From Bacteroidota bacterium (GTDB taxonomy: Bacteria > Bacteroidota > Bacteroidia > Chitinophagales > Chitinophagaceae), in the NCBI GenBank assembly GCA_005791465.1, contig SXWI01000124.1:1-42129 (forward strand): a stretch of 42,129 bases of DNA. The letters are read 5' to 3'. Shown here piece after piece: positions 38,482 to 42,129 of this stretch. The translations under genes were made by a program, and so were the position numbers. The notes beneath the pieces are model-generated. The model worked only from the letters and a program-made list of their open reading frames with translations, was not told the origin of the DNA and ran no database searches. Position 1 is the first letter of the stretch, and each line of letters begins with the position of its first letter.

Positions 38482-39812
38482 AACTGGTCATAGTAGGTGG
38501 AGGAGAAAGTGGGGTCGGTGCGGCCTTGTTGGCAAAGAGAGAGGGATATGAAGTGTTTTTGTCGGACGGAAGTTCTTTGAAGGAAAACTATCGTAAGGAA
38601 CTCAAGGAAGCGGAAATTCCTTTTGAAGAGGGAGCGCATACGCTGGATAGAATTTTAACTGCGGATGAAGTAGTTAAAAGTCCTGGTATACCAGAGAAAG
38701 CAGCGGTGATGAAAGCAATCCGTGCAAAAGGAATTCCTGTGATCAGTGAAGTGGAGCTTGCCTATCGGCATAAAGGGGAGAGTCGCATTGTGGCTATCAC
38801 CGGTAGCAATGGAAAAACTACAACTACTTCATTGGTCTACCAATTGTGTAAGCATGGCGGTCTTGACGTGGCATTGGTTGGGAACATTGGTTACTCTTTT
38901 GCCAGACAAGTTGCTGTAGACCCGCGTCCGCTCTATGTGTTGGAGGTAAGTAGCTTTCAGTTGGATGATGTACAAACATTCAGACCCAACATTGCCATAC
39001 TGACCAATATCACGGAAGATCACCTGGATCGTTACGAATATGTTTTTCTCAATTATATAAAAAGCAAGTTTCGGATAACAAGCAATCAGAAGCCCGAGGA
39101 TTATTTTATCTATTGTGCAGATGATGCAGTTACCGAGCAGCATATTAAAAATTTTTCAATTCAATCAACACAACTGCCCATTAGCATGAAAAGAGAAGTA
39201 CCAAACGGAGGGTTTATTAAGGATGGAGACATGTACGTGCGTACAGGTAATGAAGTGATGTCAATGAGTGTCTTTGATTTTGCACTGAAGGGCAAGCATA
39301 ATCAGTACAACACGATGGCAGCATGTGTAGCGGCCGCTACATTAACCATTCGGAAAGACAAGATCCGTGATGCCGTTCAAAATTTTGAGCAACTCGAGCA
39401 TCGAATGGAGTATGTGGCAACAGTGCGTGGTGTTGAATTTATCAATGATAGCAAAGCCACTAATATCAATTCAACTTGGTATGCATTGGAGAGTATGACA
39501 CGCCCTACGGTTTTGATTTTAGGAGGAGTTGATAAAGGAAATGATTATTCATTATTGCTGGAGGGGGTAAAGGAAAAAGTGAAAGCTATTATTTGTCTGG
39601 GTATGGACACTCAAAAGATTCATGAGGCATTTGAAGGTATTGTGCCTACTGTAGTAAACACACAGGATGCAACAGAGGCAGTACAACTGGCATTTCGGTT
39701 GGCTACAAAAGGAGATACGGTCTTGTTGAGTCCTGCGTGTGCCAGTTTTGATTTGTTCAAAAATTATGAGGATCGTGGTCAACAATTTAAAAATGCTGTA
39801 CGCGATTTATAA
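38478..39812 (+). CDS. murD: UDP-N-acetylmuramoyl-L-alanine--D-glutamate ligase
   Basis: [84 protein letters not shown] 38478 overlaps the mraY stop (ATGA). Confidence 0.96.
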   Translation: MKLVIVGGGESGVGAALLAKREGYEVFLSDGSSLKENYRKELKEAEIPFEEGAHTLDRILTADEVVKSPGIPEKAAVMKAIRAKGIPVISEVELAYRHKGESRIVAITGSNGKTTTTSLVYQLCKHGGLDVALVGNIGYSFARQVAVDPRPLYVLEVSSFQLDDVQTFRPNIAILTNITEDHLDRYEYVFLNYIKSKFRITSNQKPEDYFIYCADDAVTEQHIKNFSIQSTQLPISMKREVPNGGFIKDGDMYVRTGNEVMSMSVFDFALKGKHNQYNTMAACVAAATLTIRKDKIRDAVQNFEQLEHRMEYVATVRGVEFINDSKATNINSTWYALESMTRPTVLILGGVDKGNDYSLLLEGVKEKVKAIICLGMDTQKIHEAFEGIVPTVVNTQDATEAVQLAFRLATKGDTVLLSPACASFDLFKNYEDRGQQFKNAVRDL

Positions 39813-39814
39813 GA

Positions 39815-41095
39815 ATGGAAACGACTAAAGACATACGATTTGGCGAATTAAGAAACAGTTTCACAACCGACCGTTTATTACAAAAAACGCGGGGAGATAA
39901 AGTGATCTGGGCGCTGGTTGTTGTACTAACACTGGTTTCTCTTTTGGCTGTTTATAGTGCAACGGGATCACTAGCCTATAAATTTTACAAAGGGAATACG
40001 GAGGTGTATCTGTTCAAGCAAGTTGCTTTTATTCTGGGCGGTTTACTTGTTATATATTTTGCGCACCTGGTCAATTATACATTTTATTCCAAGGCAGCTC
40101 GAATTGTATTTCTACTTTCCATCCCGCTCTTAATCTATACTTTATTTTTTGGCGTGAAGATGAATGAGGGAAGTCGGTGGATTCGGTTGCCGTTGATCAA
40201 TATGACGGTACAAACATCTGATTTTGCCAAACTAGCACTTTTTATGTATCTGGCTCGTCTGTTGAGTAAGCGACAGGAAATGATCAAGGATTTTCGGCAA
40301 GGCTATCTCATGGTTATTTGGCCCGTTGCAGTAACCTGTTTATTAATTGCACCTGCTAATTTGTCTACGGCCTTATTGTTAGGTGCTAGTTGTTTGTTAC
40401 TATTATTCATTGGAAGAGCTAATACAAAGCATCTTTTGTTGACCATCGGTTTGGCAATGATACCCATCCTGATGCTGATTGGAGCGGCTGTCTATCAACA
40501 TCAGCAGAGTGAGCCGGAGGAGATTGTGACACCAGTTAAAAAAGAGGAAGGTGCTTTAACCCGAAGAGTGGATACCTGGATTAACCGTGTAGAGAGTTTT
40601 ATATATGGAAGTGATGATATTAATACAGACGCTTACCAGGTCAATCAGGCAAAAATTGCAGTTTCCAAGGGGGGCTTATTGGGGGTAGGGCCTGGAAATA
40701 GTACTACAAGAGATTTTTTGCCACAAGCTTATAATGACTTTATATATGCAATTATCATTGAAGAGTATGGTTTAGTAGGTGGGGCATTTATGGTATTTAT
40801 TTATTTAGTGTTTTTATACCGTTGTATTCGCATTTTCAAGCGATGTCCTTTTGCGTTCGGCGCTTTTCTAGCACTTGGTTTAAGTTTTACATTGGTTATT
40901 CAAGCGCTTGCTAATATGGCAGTAACGGTCAATCTTTTCCCCGTTACTGGTGTAACACTTCCATTGGTGAGTATGGGGGGCAGTAGTTTCATTTTTACCT
41001 GTTTGGCAATTGGCATCATATTAAGTGTAGCACGAAATGTGGAGCAGTTAGAAGGAAAAAACAAAGAGGAGCAAACTAATATAGCTGTTGAATGA
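39815..41095 (+). CDS. ftsW: Cell division lipid II polymerase/flippase-family SEDS protein FtsW
   Basis: 426 aa multi-TM; DFAKLALFMYLARLL, GGLLGVGPGNSTTRDFLPQAYNDFIYAIIIEEYG, LPLVSMGGSSF. Confidence 0.95.
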   Translation: METTKDIRFGELRNSFTTDRLLQKTRGDKVIWALVVVLTLVSLLAVYSATGSLAYKFYKGNTEVYLFKQVAFILGGLLVIYFAHLVNYTFYSKAARIVFLLSIPLLIYTLFFGVKMNEGSRWIRLPLINMTVQTSDFAKLALFMYLARLLSKRQEMIKDFRQGYLMVIWPVAVTCLLIAPANLSTALLLGASCLLLLFIGRANTKHLLLTIGLAMIPILMLIGAAVYQHQQSEPEEIVTPVKKEEGALTRRVDTWINRVESFIYGSDDINTDAYQVNQAKIAVSKGGLLGVGPGNSTTRDFLPQAYNDFIYAIIIEEYGLVGGAFMVFIYLVFLYRCIRIFKRCPFAFGAFLALGLSFTLVIQALANMAVTVNLFPVTGVTLPLVSMGGSSFIFTCLAIGIILSVARNVEQLEGKNKEEQTNIAVE

Positions 41096-42129
41096 GTAGA
41101 AGAATGATCATAGCAGGAGGAGGAACCGGGGGACATATTTTCCCGGCATTGGCTATTGCTGGTGCCCTAAATCGTGCGGATGAAACACTCGAGTTGCTCT
41201 TTGTGGGGGCTAAAGGAAAAATGGAAATGGAAAAAGTTCCTCAGGCAGGGTATACTATTGTTGGATTAGATATAGCAGGTTTTAACAGAAGCTCTTTGAT
41301 AAAAAATATTGGATTGCCTTGGAAATTATTAAAGAGTTTTTGGCAAGTCCGGCAAGTGTTTAAGCAATTTCGTCCGCATGCTGTTTTAGGAGTAGGAGGG
41401 TACTCCAGTTTTCCGGTGGTGCGTTATGCGCAGGCCCTTGGTATTCCTAATTTTTTACATGAGGCAAACTCTTATGCTGGTCGATCTAATCAGCTTTTGG
41501 CAAAAAAAGCTACCCAAGTTTTTGCTGGTGTAAGAGGCTTAGAGAAATTTTTCCCTTCAGCCAATTTGTGTTTTACTGGTAATCCAGTTCGTACTTCCAT
41601 CGTTCATGCTGCAGTAACTGCGGAAGCCGGTCGTTCACATTTTGGATTGAATCCTCATAGTACAACCTTGTTGATTATGGGAGGAAGCTTAGGTGCACGT
41701 TCAATCAATAAGGCAGTTGAATCGGGAATTAGTCAATTGGTGGAGGCTGGAATTCAAGTCATATGGCAAACTGGAAAGAATGAGGAAGGGCGTTTGTTGC
41801 AATTGATGAAGCGCTATAAGGGAGTTTGGGTTGGACCTTTTATCCAACAAATGGAGTTTGCATATGCCGCTGCTGATTTAGTAGTAGCCAGAGCAGGGGC
41901 ACTAACTGTTGCAGAGCTAGCTGTTGTTGCAAAACCCGTGGTCTTTGTTCCTTTTCCATTGGCTGCAGAAGATCATCAAACTGCAAACGCAAAGCAATTG
42001 GTTAACCAACAAGCTGCTCTATTGGTACCTGATTCTGAGGCACAACAAAAATTAATACCAGTTGTGCTTGACTTAATTAAGGATTCAGCTCAGTTGCAGC
42101 ATATGCACGAACAATTGAAACCACTTGGA
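41092..42129 (+). CDS. murG: UDP-N-acetylglucosamine transferase MurG (3' end truncated by the window)
   Basis: ATG 41092 overlaps the ftsW stop (ATGA). Translation MSRRMIIAGGGTGGHIFPALAIAGAL...; GVGGYSSFPVV, HEANSYAGRSNQLL, ADLVVARAGALTVAEL. Confidence 0.95.
   Translation, partial: MSRRMIIAGGGTGGHIFPALAIAGALNRADETLELLFVGAKGKMEMEKVPQAGYTIVGLDIAGFNRSSLIKNIGLPWKLLKSFWQVRQVFKQFRPHAVLGVGGYSSFPVVRYAQALGIPNFLHEANSYAGRSNQLLAKKATQVFAGVRGLEKFFPSANLCFTGNPVRTSIVHAAVTAEAGRSHFGLNPHSTTLLIMGGSLGARSINKAVESGISQLVEAGIQVIWQTGKNEEGRLLQLMKRYKGVWVGPFIQQMEFAYAAADLVVARAGALTVAELAVVAKPVVFVPFPLAAEDHQTANAKQLVNQQAALLVPDSEAQQKLIPVVLDLIKDSAQLQHMHEQLKPLG

Overview
This looks like an ordinary, gene-dense core-chromosome segment from a Bacteroidota bacterium, probably of the Chitinophagaceae type. 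That placement is inferred from a T9SS sorting domain, PorT, TAnnTTTG promoter elements, the dcw order lacking murF, and detached atpDC. Recognisable genes in order: nif3 (3' end), zinc-ribbon protein, recN, dnaB, rsmE, pyrD(-), thiolase, DUF1800/DUF1501 pair (the latter with a T9SS tail), c-type cytochrome lipoprotein(-), TonB-dependent receptor, ABC exporter(-), yifB(-), porT(-), ubiE/menG(-), ysxC/engB, YkuK-like(-), CoA-binding protein(-), metallophosphoesterase/PQQ-propeller protein, pyruvate dehydrogenase E2(-), dnaX(-), GNAT-like(-), atpDC, an orphan histidine kinase, queA(-), and the dcw cluster mraZ-rsmH-ftsL-ftsI-murE-mraY-murD-ftsW-murG (murG truncated by the window end). I saw no CRISPR array, phage, IS element, rRNA or tRNA, and no convincing new multi-gene system. 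The signals most worth a second look are small-scale: (1) an A11 run in dnaX where both alternative frames stop within 0-2 codons, suggesting slippage that makes a gamma-like short form; (2) a two-site palindromic operator surrounding a TAnnTTTG element 12 bp upstream of the TonB receptor; (3) perfect DnaA boxes upstream of dnaB and, as a tandem pair, upstream of mraZ; (4) four of six convergent gene pairs sharing 4-bp overlapping stop codons; (5) TAnnTTTG elements 4 nt upstream of start codons, suggesting leaderless transcripts.
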